A stretch of 8,405 nucleotides of DNA from CAZXCQ01 sp964639275 (lineage in GTDB: Bacteria; Desulfobacterota; DSM-4660; Desulfatiglandales; Desulfatiglandaceae), in the NCBI GenBank assembly GCA_964639275.1, contig CAZXCQ010000275.1, positions 1 through 8,405 of the forward strand. The letters run 5' to 3'. The notes below the pieces were generated by a model that saw only the letters and a program-made list of their open reading frames with translations, made no database searches and was not told the DNA's origin. This document shows, in pieces, positions 1 to 6,260 of this stretch (its first letter is position 1; every line of letters starts with the position of its first letter). A program made the translations under genes and the position numbers.

Positions 1-1
1 A

Positions 2-1009
2 AAGGACGAGGCAGTCTTTCAGTCCGTCTTTGTAAAGGTCTGGCTGGTCCTTTTCCTTGTTCTTCTCCTCATCTTTCCCTTTTTTGCCAACGAATATGTC
101 CTCTATATTGCAAATCTGATCGGTATAGCCATCATCGGTGCCCATGGGCTCAATCTGCTCACCGGATTCACGGGACAGATATCCTTGGGTCATGCCGCCT
201 TTGTTGGTGTGGGGGCCTACACATCGGCTATCCTAATCACAAGGGTGGGGATTCCTTTCTGGTGGACCGTGCCCCTGGCGGGTATCATGTCGGCCTGTGT
301 TGGCGTGATCATCGGGATTCCTTCCTTGCGAATAAAAGGGCTTTATCTGGCTGTCGCCACCATAGCCGCCCAGTTTATCCTCGACTATGTGTTTATGAAC
401 TGGGAATCAATGACCGAGGGGATCAGGGGAATCAATGTACCCAATCCCGAGCTTTTTGGATTTCAGTTTGACACCGAGAGGAAGTTTTACTTTATCACCT
501 TGTTCCTTGTGGTACTCGGCACAATTTATGCCAGGAATCTGATCCGTACACGCGTGGGCCGGGCCTTTATTGCCATTAGGGACAGAGATCTCGCCGCCGA
601 GCTGATGGGGATCAACCTATTCAGGTATAAGCTCACCTCTTTTGCCATTAGTTCATTTTATGCGGGGGTAGCTGGAAGCCTCTGGGTCAACTTTATGAAT
701 ATCGTGACACCCGAACACTTCCCCCTGTCCCTTTCCATCGAATACCTGGCCATGATCATCGTTGGCGGGCTAGGGAGTATTTTAGGGTCCATTTACGGTG
801 CCATATTCATGGTCCTTGTCCCAGAGATACTAAAATTCGGTACCGATGTGATCAAGGACATCCCGGCCTTCCAGCACATCTTCGCCCCATTGAGAGAGGT
901 CGTCTTTGGTGCCCTGATCGTCTTTTTCCTGATCTTCGAGCCCCAGGGACTGGCAGAGATATGGAGAAGGATGAAGAACTTCTTTCTCCTTTGGCCCTTT
1001 TCGTACTGA
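2..1009 (+). CDS. livM: LivM-type inner-membrane permease of a branched-chain amino acid family ABC transporter, 5' end cut by the window edge
   Basis: This is one of the two membrane channel subunits of a HAAT/LIV importer; LivH is the expected partner. The open frame runs without a stop from base 2 to the TGA at 1007-1009, giving 335 codons, close to the usual LivM length, so only a few N-terminal residues are missing. An apparent TTG start at 185 is not the real start. The frame before it encodes a hydrophobic helix (about 37-90) and then the LivM hallmark GLNLLTGFTGQISLGHAAF, which spans 185. Several further hydrophobic helices follow. A cytoplasmic EAA-like loop (GRAFIAIRDRDLAAELMG, about 557-610) would dock on the ATPases. 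The C-terminus has the typical EPQGLAEIWRR stretch. It is followed in the same direction by the binding protein, the ligase and both ATPases. The subunit identity is secure, but the substrate cannot be read from the sequence. Confidence 0.93.
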   Translation, partial: KDEAVFQSVFVKVWLVLFLVLLLIFPFFANEYVLYIANLIGIAIIGAHGLNLLTGFTGQISLGHAAFVGVGAYTSAILITRVGIPFWWTVPLAGIMSACVGVIIGIPSLRIKGLYLAVATIAAQFILDYVFMNWESMTEGIRGINVPNPELFGFQFDTERKFYFITLFLVVLGTIYARNLIRTRVGRAFIAIRDRDLAAELMGINLFRYKLTSFAISSFYAGVAGSLWVNFMNIVTPEHFPLSLSIEYLAMIIVGGLGSILGSIYGAIFMVLVPEILKFGTDVIKDIPAFQHIFAPLREVVFGALIVFFLIFEPQGLAEIWRRMKNFFLLWPFSY

Positions 1010-1136
1010 GAAAAGATAGGAGAGGAGGTGATTGGGACTGCGAAGCGGAGAGGGGACGAGGGGACGGTGGCTTTTGGTTCCGTTCTACTCAAAAAGGCAA
1101 GGTTTCAACTGAATCGAAAAACAAGGAGGTGCAATC
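1010..1136 (+). other. livM-to-binding-protein intergenic region with a gene-less Shine-Dalgarno-like site and a tandem octamer
   Basis: This is a 127-bp spacer inside the operon. It holds an AGGAGGTG (1023-1030) that precedes no convincing gene. The only nearby frame starts at TTG 1032 (spacer 1 nt) or CTG 1038 and ends at TGA 1110-1112 after about 26 codons. A perfect tandem octamer, AGGGGACG twice, lies at 1051-1066. The real ribosome site of the next gene is at the right end. I see no clear promoter or terminator hairpin. Confidence 0.5.
1123..1130 (+). promoter_or_regulatory. Strong Shine-Dalgarno site of the binding-protein gene
   Basis: AAGGAGGT lies 6 nt before the ATG at 1137 and is a near-perfect match to the anti-SD. 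It is clearly stronger than the sites before the ligase and the two ATPases. This fits the usual need for binding protein in excess over the membrane complex. Confidence 0.9.
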
Positions 1137-2312
1137 ATGAGGAGAAATAGACTGACCGGGCTAATCTTGACCGCAGGCGTTTTGATGGCCTTTTTTGTGG
1201 TGCCATTGGCCGCCCAGGCCCAGGATGTTATCAAGATCGGGGCTGCACAGCCCATCACAGGGAGATTCGCCTTTGCAGGGACAAAGATCCACGAGGGGCT
1301 CTCCGACTACATTACCTATGTCAATGAAAAAGGAGGAATCGGGGGAAAGAAGCTCGTTTATATCTTTGAGGATACGGAATACAAGCTGGACAAGGCCGTA
1401 GCTATCTTTAAACGGATCATGGCCAAGGACAACCCCTTGATCTTTTACGGAGACAGCACAGGCCTGGGCAAGGCCATTTCACCGATGATCAAAGATAAGT
1501 ACCACTGTTTTTACGGATCCACCTCTTTTTCAAGCGAACTCGCCAATCGGGCCAATAACCCCTATGTCTTTGTCTCGGGTCCAACCTATAGCGATATGGT
1601 CGGTATCCTCCTCAAGTACATCTCGCAAAAAAAGCCAGGGGCACGCGTGGCCTTTATGTATAGCAACACGGAGTTTGGCAAAGACCCCATCCCCTTTGGA
1701 AAAAAAACGGCCAAACAGCTCGGCCTCAATGTGGTGGCTGACCTGGTCTCAAAGGTAGGGGCAGTGGATGTCACCTCCCAGATAATAGAGCTCAAGAGGA
1801 CTAAACCCGATTATCTGATCACCCAGGGTTATGTCCTCTCCCCGATCAACGCCCTGCTCAAAGGATGCAAGGACATGGGCGTAGAAGTGGTCCCCATGGC
1901 CACCTTCTGGGGGATGGGGAAACTGGTGATCGACAAGCTGGGTCCCCTGGCCAAGGGATACACCGGTGTCATGCCATATACCTATTACTGGTATGATGTC
2001 CCGGCCATCCAGGAGATGAAGGCATTCAACAAGAGACACCACCCCGATGTAAAACACCGGACAACCTATTATACCCAAGGGTGGTTTACGGGGATGATCT
2101 TCGCGGAGTGCCTGAGGCGTGCCGATAAGGCCGGAAACCTCACCGGAAAGGGACTTAGCGATGCCTTGGCCACGATCAAGGACTGGGATGTGGGAGGCCT
2201 CACGGCACCGGTGACCTTTAAGGACAATAAGATCCCTGTGGCTAAGGTCTGGGAGGCCGACGTCAACAAGAAGATCTATGTGCCCATATCAGACTGGATT
2301 CATCTCCATTGA
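1137..2312 (+). CDS. Periplasmic substrate-binding protein of a LIV/HAAT-family ABC transporter
   Basis: A 391-residue periplasmic binding protein of the LivK-like class (Peripla_BP_6 type). It should capture the ligand outside the inner membrane and deliver it to the LivH/LivM channel. Residues 1-28 look like a Sec signal peptide: MRRNR, a hydrophobic core, then an AQA-QD cleavage site after A28. There is no lipobox cysteine, so a soluble periplasmic protein is expected. The mature protein opens with IKIGAAQPITGRFAFAGTKI, the typical first strand and ligand loop of the family. The two-lobe fold continues with KPGARVAFMYSNTEFGKD and KRTKPDYLITQGY. An aromatic-rich segment (YTYYWYD, 281-287) follows. 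The start is fixed by the strong upstream ribosome site. The ligand is unknown. The neighbouring ligase hints at a carboxylic acid rather than leucine or valine, which is inference only. Length is normal and no frame damage is seen. Confidence 0.92.
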   Translation: MRRNRLTGLILTAGVLMAFFVVPLAAQAQDVIKIGAAQPITGRFAFAGTKIHEGLSDYITYVNEKGGIGGKKLVYIFEDTEYKLDKAVAIFKRIMAKDNPLIFYGDSTGLGKAISPMIKDKYHCFYGSTSFSSELANRANNPYVFVSGPTYSDMVGILLKYISQKKPGARVAFMYSNTEFGKDPIPFGKKTAKQLGLNVVADLVSKVGAVDVTSQIIELKRTKPDYLITQGYVLSPINALLKGCKDMGVEVVPMATFWGMGKLVIDKLGPLAKGYTGVMPYTYYWYDVPAIQEMKAFNKRHHPDVKHRTTYYTQGWFTGMIFAECLRRADKAGNLTGKGLSDALATIKDWDVGGLTAPVTFKDNKIPVAKVWEADVNKKIYVPISDWIHLH

Positions 2313-2472
2313 TCCCTGCTTCTGAATGCCCGGTTTTGGGCGGGATTCATCAAGGTGTATTTTGAAAAGAAACGACATATCCCGCCCAAATAAACGGGGG
2401 CGATTTGCAGGCAACACGGCAAAGGACTGGTCCGGGACAAGACCCGAACAAGACAGAAAAGGTTGAGACACC
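2313..2472 (+). other. Binding-protein-to-ligase spacer
   Basis: A 160-bp gap holding the 12-bp inverted repeat and, at its right end, a moderate purine-rich ribosome site for the ligase (AAAAGG, 2457-2462, 10 nt before the ATG). I see no open reading frame with a plausible ribosome site. No -10/-35 pair is good enough to call. Confidence 0.5.
2335..2390. repeat. 12-bp perfect inverted repeat with 32-nt loop between binding-protein and ligase genes
   Basis: TTTGGGCGGGAT (2335-2346) is exactly reverse-complemented at 2379-2390 (ATCCCGCCCAAA). The loop of 32 nt is A/T-rich. It sits 22 nt after the binding-protein stop. No T tract follows the right arm, so it is not a standard intrinsic terminator. 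It could be an mRNA-stabilising or processing hairpin that keeps binding-protein mRNA more abundant than the rest of the operon, or an operator-like or inserted element. Confidence 0.7.
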
Positions 2473-4377
2473 ATGGCCATAAAGACGATGCCAGGCCTCT
2501 TGAGAGAAAATGCGCTGAGATATGGCGATCGAAAGGTCGCTATCCGCGAAAAGGAGTTTGGCATCTGGCAGTCGATGACCTGGAAGGCGTATTATGAAAA
2601 CGTGAGGGATTTTGCCCTTGGACTCCACCAGTTGGGTTTCAAGCCGGGGGACAAACTCTCCTATGCCGGTGACAACCGGCCGGAGGGGCTTTACTCTGAA
2701 CTGGCCGTCCAATCCCTTGGGGGCGCCATTGTAGGGATTTACCCGGACAGCCACCTTGAGCAGGTTGAATATGTCATCAACCACTCTGATTCGGTCTTTG
2801 TGGTGGCCGGGGACCAGGAACAGGCCGATAAGGTCCTGGAGATCAAGGAGCGATGTCCCAAGGTCCTGAGACTTATCGTGGACGATCCAAAGGGGATGAG
2901 GCGCTATGTTGACCCAATCTTGATGTACTTTAAGGATATCCAGGAACTGGGTCGTGATTTGAACAAAAAGGAGCCTCATCTCTTTGAGGAAATGGTCCAG
3001 AAGGTCTCTCCTGACGATGTGGGAATGATCAATTATACCTCGGGAACAACAGGGCTTCCCAAGGGAAGCATGATCACGCAAAAAAATATGTTCAGTGTGG
3101 CCAGGGCACAGGATACTGTTGATTCGGCCGCGGACACCTTTGAGTATGTCTCATTTCTTCCCCTCCCCTGGATTGGAGAACAGGAATTTGGGGTTTACTG
3201 GTCGCTCTACAAGGCCTTTACGGTCAATTTTCCTGAAAAGGTGGAAACGGTCCAGGAGAACATCCGGGAGATCGGCCCTCACATCATGCTGGCGCCACCT
3301 CGCATATGGGAAAAGATGTGCTCTGAGATTCAGGTAAAGATACAGGATGCTTCATGGATCAAGAGACTGGCCTATCGCGCCTTTTTGCCCGTGGGATACC
3401 GGATGGCTGATTTAAAGCTGGAGAAAAGGGAGCCGTCTCTTGGATGGAAGCTCCTGAACTGGATGGCCTATTTGCTGCTCTTCAGGTCACTCAAGAACTA
3501 TTTTGGCCTCGCCCACCTTCGCCATGTCTACACGGGTGGTGCGCCCCTGGGACCAGAGATCTTTAACATGTTTCAGGCACTGGGGGTAAACATTAAACAG
3601 GCCTACGGGATGACAGAACAGACGGCTGCCTCGATCATTCACCGAACCGACGACATCCGTCTTGATACCGTCGGCACCCCCATCCCCGGGATTGAATTTA
3701 TGATCTCAGATTCAGGGGAGCTCCTGTCCAGGGGGGATACTATCTTTAAGGGGTATTACAAGGACCCGGAGGCCACAGCCGAGGCCCTGAGGGACGGCTG
3801 GTTTCACTCAGGGGATGCCGCTCTTATCGAAGAAGATGGGCACATCATCATTATCGATCGGATGTCCGACGTAATGAGGTTGGCCGATGGAGGCAGATTC
3901 TCCCCCCAGCTCATAGAAAACAAACTGAGATTCAGCCCCTTTATTATCGACTCGGTGGTTGTGGGACAGGGGAGGCCATTTATTGCCGCCATGATCGCTA
4001 TTGACATGGCGAATGTGGGAAAATGGGCAGAGAACCGCCAGCTTCCTTATACAACATTTGCAGATCTCTCTCAAAAAGAAGAGGTCTATGATCTTATCGC
4101 GCAGGAGGTCAAAAAGACCAACGAATCCCTGCCAAAAGTGGCCAAGATAAAGAGATTTGTACTGCTTTACAAGGAACTCGACGCGGATGATGACGAGTTG
4201 ACACGGACGAGAAAGGTAAGGCGGAAATTCGTCGCCGAGAGGTACGCTGATCTGATTGAGGCCCTCTATGGAGACCAGGAAGATCTGGAAGTGGAGGCGG
4301 ATATCCGTTACCGCGACGGAAAGGGTTTTCGGATGAAGACCCGGGTCATGGTAAGAGGGGTTGAACCACTAGAGTAA
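2473..4377 (+). CDS. AMP-forming long-chain-type acyl-CoA synthetase encoded inside the transporter operon
   Basis: A 634-residue member of the ANL adenylate-forming superfamily, closest in style to long-chain fatty acyl-CoA synthetases. It would activate a carboxylic acid with ATP to an acyl-AMP and then form the CoA thioester. The P-loop-like motif YTSGTTGLPKG is at 188-198. The acyl/adenine motif YGMTEQT is at 378-384. WFHSGDAA with downstream IIDR is at about 443-459. The likely catalytic C-terminal lysine is K581, in DDELTRTRKVRRKF. No signal peptide is present, so the protein is cytoplasmic or peripheral on the membrane. The hydrophobic patch WMAYLLLF before the GGAPLG stretch is typical of the long-chain group. 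It lies between the binding protein and livG in the same direction, with only 9 nt to livG, so it is surely co-transcribed. This placement suggests it traps the imported substrate as a CoA ester. Chain length and aromatic or aliphatic preference cannot be told. Confidence 0.93.
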   Translation: MAIKTMPGLLRENALRYGDRKVAIREKEFGIWQSMTWKAYYENVRDFALGLHQLGFKPGDKLSYAGDNRPEGLYSELAVQSLGGAIVGIYPDSHLEQVEYVINHSDSVFVVAGDQEQADKVLEIKERCPKVLRLIVDDPKGMRRYVDPILMYFKDIQELGRDLNKKEPHLFEEMVQKVSPDDVGMINYTSGTTGLPKGSMITQKNMFSVARAQDTVDSAADTFEYVSFLPLPWIGEQEFGVYWSLYKAFTVNFPEKVETVQENIREIGPHIMLAPPRIWEKMCSEIQVKIQDASWIKRLAYRAFLPVGYRMADLKLEKREPSLGWKLLNWMAYLLLFRSLKNYFGLAHLRHVYTGGAPLGPEIFNMFQALGVNIKQAYGMTEQTAASIIHRTDDIRLDTVGTPIPGIEFMISDSGELLSRGDTIFKGYYKDPEATAEALRDGWFHSGDAALIEEDGHIIIIDRMSDVMRLADGGRFSPQLIENKLRFSPFIIDSVVVGQGRPFIAAMIAIDMANVGKWAENRQLPYTTFADLSQKEEVYDLIAQEVKKTNESLPKVAKIKRFVLLYKELDADDDELTRTRKVRRKFVAERYADLIEALYGDQEDLEVEADIRYRDGKGFRMKTRVMVRGVEPLE

Positions 4378-4386
4378 GACCGGGAA

Positions 4387-5193
4387 ATGGAAGACAAGGA
4401 AGGATACCAGCTTCGGGTTGAAGATATCCATCTCAGCTTTGGAGGCCTAAAGGCGCTGAGCGGGGTGACAACCGGCGTCAGAAAGGGAGAGATATTTTCC
4501 ATCATCGGGCCTAACGGTGCGGGCAAGACCTGTTTGCTGAACTGTATCAATCGATTTTATCACCCCGAGAGAGGGATAATCATCTTTGAAGACCGGGATA
4601 TCACCCACCTGAAACCCCACAGGATCGCATCTTTGGGTATCGCCCGGACATTTCAGAATGTAGAGCTTTTTGGCCATATGACGGTCCTCGACAATATCAA
4701 GCTGGGTGCACACATTCATCTGAAGTCAGGGGCTATCGCAGGCGGCGTATACTACGGAAAGACACGGCATGAGGAAATGGCCCTCCGTGAACACATTGAA
4801 GAGGAAATTATTGATCTCCTCGAAATCGAACAGATCAGGAAAAAGACCGTCCATACCCTTCCCTACGGACTTCAAAAACGGGTGGAATTGGCCCGGGCAC
4901 TGGCCCTCAGGCCCAAGATACTCCTCCTGGATGAACCGGCAACGGGTATGAACCTTGAAGAAACAGAAGACATGGCGCGGTTTATCCTGGACATAAACGA
5001 GGAATGGGGTGTCACGATCATTCTTATTGAGCACGACATGGGGGTTGTCATGGACATCTCCGATCGGGTCTGCGTGCTGGATTTTGGTCAGAGGATAGCC
5101 CAGGGAAAACCGGAGGAGATCAGGCATAATGAGCACGTCATCAAGGCCTACCTGGGTGAAGAAGACGTGACCTATTCCAGGTTGGGCGCCTGA
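4387..5193 (+). CDS. livG: LivG-type ATP-binding subunit of the LIV/HAAT transporter
   Basis: One of the two cytoplasmic ATPases that power import. The protein has 268 residues. Walker A is GPNGAGKT (41-48). The Q-loop region is in ARTFQNVELF. The signature is LPYGLQ (158-163), with proline where classical ABC proteins have serine. Walker B with catalytic Glu is LLLDEP (179-184, E183). GMN follows as the D-loop, and the switch histidine is H216 in IEHDM. The C-terminal segment VCVLDFGQRIAQGKPEEI is typical of LivG rather than LivF. The ATG at 4387 comes 9 nt after the ligase stop TAA and in the same frame. It has only a weak ribosome site (GGGAA close to the ATG), which suggests translational coupling to the ligase. 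The next gene, livF, would normally follow closely but is pushed away by a repeat element. Confidence 0.95.
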   Translation: MEDKEGYQLRVEDIHLSFGGLKALSGVTTGVRKGEIFSIIGPNGAGKTCLLNCINRFYHPERGIIIFEDRDITHLKPHRIASLGIARTFQNVELFGHMTVLDNIKLGAHIHLKSGAIAGGVYYGKTRHEEMALREHIEEEIIDLLEIEQIRKKTVHTLPYGLQKRVELARALALRPKILLLDEPATGMNLEETEDMARFILDINEEWGVTIILIEHDMGVVMDISDRVCVLDFGQRIAQGKPEEIRHNEHVIKAYLGEEDVTYSRLGA

Positions 5194-5340
5194 AAATTGA
5201 TGGATACGGCATAGCGGATGTTTGATCGTGGGTATCAATTTAGCTTTCTGCAAAATTGGCAGTGCGACAGGGGAATGGGGGTTCCGAATCCCCATTCCCC
5301 GGGTTTCAAGGGGCTAAAGTGGTACGATTCTGGATAAGTA
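5194..5340 (+). other. livG-to-livF spacer occupied by a repeat element
   Basis: A 147-bp gap in an otherwise compact part of the operon. About two thirds of it is the palindromic element at 5232-5325. Only 15 bp separate the end of that element from the livF ATG, and the ribosome site there is poor (GGA at 5332-5334, 6 nt before the ATG). An in-frame TAA at 5335-5337 rules out a longer livF. Confidence 0.6.
5232..5325. repeat. Palindromic repeat element, copy A (between livG and livF)
   Basis: The outer ends form an imperfect inverted repeat. GTATCAATTTAGC (5232-5244) matches the reverse complement of GCTAAAGTGGTAC (5313-5325) at 11 of 13 positions. The core is a hairpin with an 11-bp perfect stem: GGGGAATGGGG (5270-5280) pairs with CCCCATTCCCC (5290-5300). 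Further pairing is possible inside the loop. No T tract follows, so it is not a normal intrinsic terminator. A second copy lies exactly 953 bp downstream in the same orientation. The form resembles REP-like or MITE-like dispersed elements, with no transposase visible. Confidence 0.75.
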
Positions 5341-6144
5341 ATGGAACCATTGCTGGTCGTCAATAATATTGAAGTCATCTATCATAATGTAATTCTCGTG
5401 CTAAAGGGGATGTCACTCGCGGTAGATGAAGGGCAGATCGTGACCGTCCTTGGAAACAACGGTGCTGGAAAGACCACGACTCTCAAGGCCATTTCAGGGC
5501 TGCTCAAATCAGAGGACGGAGAGGTCACGGACGGGCAGATACGTTTTATGCAGGAACGTATCGACAGGAAATACCCCGAAGAGATCGTCCGTATGGGGAT
5601 CTTTCAGGTTATGGAGGGGAGGCGCGTCTTCGAGGATCTCACCGTCGAAGAAAACCTGGTTGCAGGGGGGCATACAAACAGAAGCAGAAGCAAGATGAAA
5701 AAGGATATACAAACGGTCTATACCTACTTTCCCAGGCTCAGAGAGCGGAAAGGCGTCCTCGCCGGTTATATCAGTGGCGGCGAGCAACAGATGCTCGTTA
5801 TCGGTCGAGGGCTCATGGCCACACCCAGGCTCATGCTCCTGGATGAGCCCTCCATGGGATTATCGCCCCTTCTGGTGTCAGAGATCTTTGAGATCATCCA
5901 GCGGATCAACAGGGAGAAGCGCGTCAGCATCCTCCTCGTGGAACAGAACGCTCGCCTGGCGCTTACCATTGCGAGCCATGGCTATGTCATGGAGAACGGC
6001 AGGATCGTCCTGGATGACACCGTTGAGAAGCTCAGAGAGAACGCCGATGTAAAGGAATTCTATCTGGGTCTTAGCGAGGTCGGGAAAAAAAAGAGTTACC
6101 GCGACGTGAAACATTATAAGAGGCGGAAGAGGTGGTTGACATAG
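5341..6144 (+). CDS. livF: LivF-type ATP-binding subunit of the LIV/HAAT transporter, with basic C-terminal tail
   Basis: The second ATPase of the importer, 267 residues, expected to pair with LivG. Walker A is GNNGAGKT (38-45). The signature is ISGGEQ (144-149). Walker B is LMLLDEP (164-170, catalytic E169), followed by SMGLSP. The switch position reads VEQNA, with glutamine in place of histidine, as is usual for LivF. MEGRRVFEDLTVEENL is the LivF form of the region after the Q-loop. It is longer than a standard LivF of about 235 residues, for two reasons: a small insertion after the first lobe (SEDGEVTDGQIRFMQERIDRK region) and a very basic tail, in which 10 of the last 19 residues (249-267) are K or R. 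The ATG at 5341 is the first possible start because an in-frame TAA lies two codons upstream. The ribosome site is weak. The gene is bracketed by two copies of a repeat. Confidence 0.94.
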   Translation: MEPLLVVNNIEVIYHNVILVLKGMSLAVDEGQIVTVLGNNGAGKTTTLKAISGLLKSEDGEVTDGQIRFMQERIDRKYPEEIVRMGIFQVMEGRRVFEDLTVEENLVAGGHTNRSRSKMKKDIQTVYTYFPRLRERKGVLAGYISGGEQQMLVIGRGLMATPRLMLLDEPSMGLSPLLVSEIFEIIQRINREKRVSILLVEQNARLALTIASHGYVMENGRIVLDDTVEKLRENADVKEFYLGLSEVGKKKSYRDVKHYKRRKRWLT

Positions 6145-6164
6145 TCATTGATCCTTTTCAATCT

Positions 6165-6204
6165 GTATCAATTTGGCTTTTTTCGTATCAATTTAGCCCT
6201 ATTC
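6165..6204. repeat. Tandem 20-bp half-repeat at the left end of repeat copy B
   Basis: GTATCAATTTGGC (6165-6177) recurs as GTATCAATTTAGC (6185-6197) with a period of 20 bp and one mismatch in 13. The second unit is the left end of repeat copy B. The same 13-mer also begins copy A at 5232. This points to a duplicated element end or the remnant of a second insertion. Confidence 0.7.
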
Positions 6205-6260
6205 AAAATTCATACTTGGAGAGGGCAATGGGGGTTCGGAACCCCCATTCCCCTGTCGCA
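6185..6260. repeat. Palindromic repeat element, copy B (between livF and the alcohol dehydrogenase)
   Basis: It aligns without gaps to copy A at an offset of 953 bp. By hand count 55 of 69 positions match between 5232-5300 and 6185-6253, with a highly conserved right half. The core hairpin is a 10-bp stem (6227-6236 with 6240-6249) around the CGG loop, then a C/C mismatch and 3 more pairs. The right flank CCCCTGTCGCA (6250-6260) is the exact reverse complement of the left flank of the copy A hairpin (TGCGACAGGGG, 5263-5273). Both could therefore descend from one longer palindrome. It overlaps the 3' end of the minus-strand dehydrogenase gene. Confidence 0.75.

Noticed and set aside
185..1009. 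livM starting at TTG 185
   Set aside because: The frame is open back to base 2 and encodes a hydrophobic helix plus the first half of the conserved LivM motif, so the gene begins outside the window.
2350..3081. 243-codon minus-strand frame opposite the ligase gene
   Set aside because: It is antisense to the well-supported start and first third of the acyl-CoA synthetase and shows no recognisable motif.
4858..4878. LivG signature LPYGLQ as a sign of an inactive ATPase
   Set aside because: The proline-containing variant is familiar to me in LivG proteins, and Walker A, Walker B and the switch histidine are all intact.
4726..5295. 189-codon minus-strand frame opposite livG
   Set aside because: It is a shadow of livG, and its N-terminus is read from the repeat element; no domain is seen.
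5270..5300. Copy A hairpin as an intrinsic terminator for livG
   Set aside because: No T tract follows the stem, and livF lies directly downstream and needs transcription; a structured repeat is a better description.
6223..6253. Copy B hairpin as a bidirectional terminator of the convergent genes
   Set aside because: The location suits this role, but no T tract follows on either strand and the stem lies inside the dehydrogenase reading frame; it may still slow transcription.
5232..6260. CRISPR-like array from repeated units
   Set aside because: Only two copies exist, 953 bp apart with a full gene between them, and no cas genes are present.
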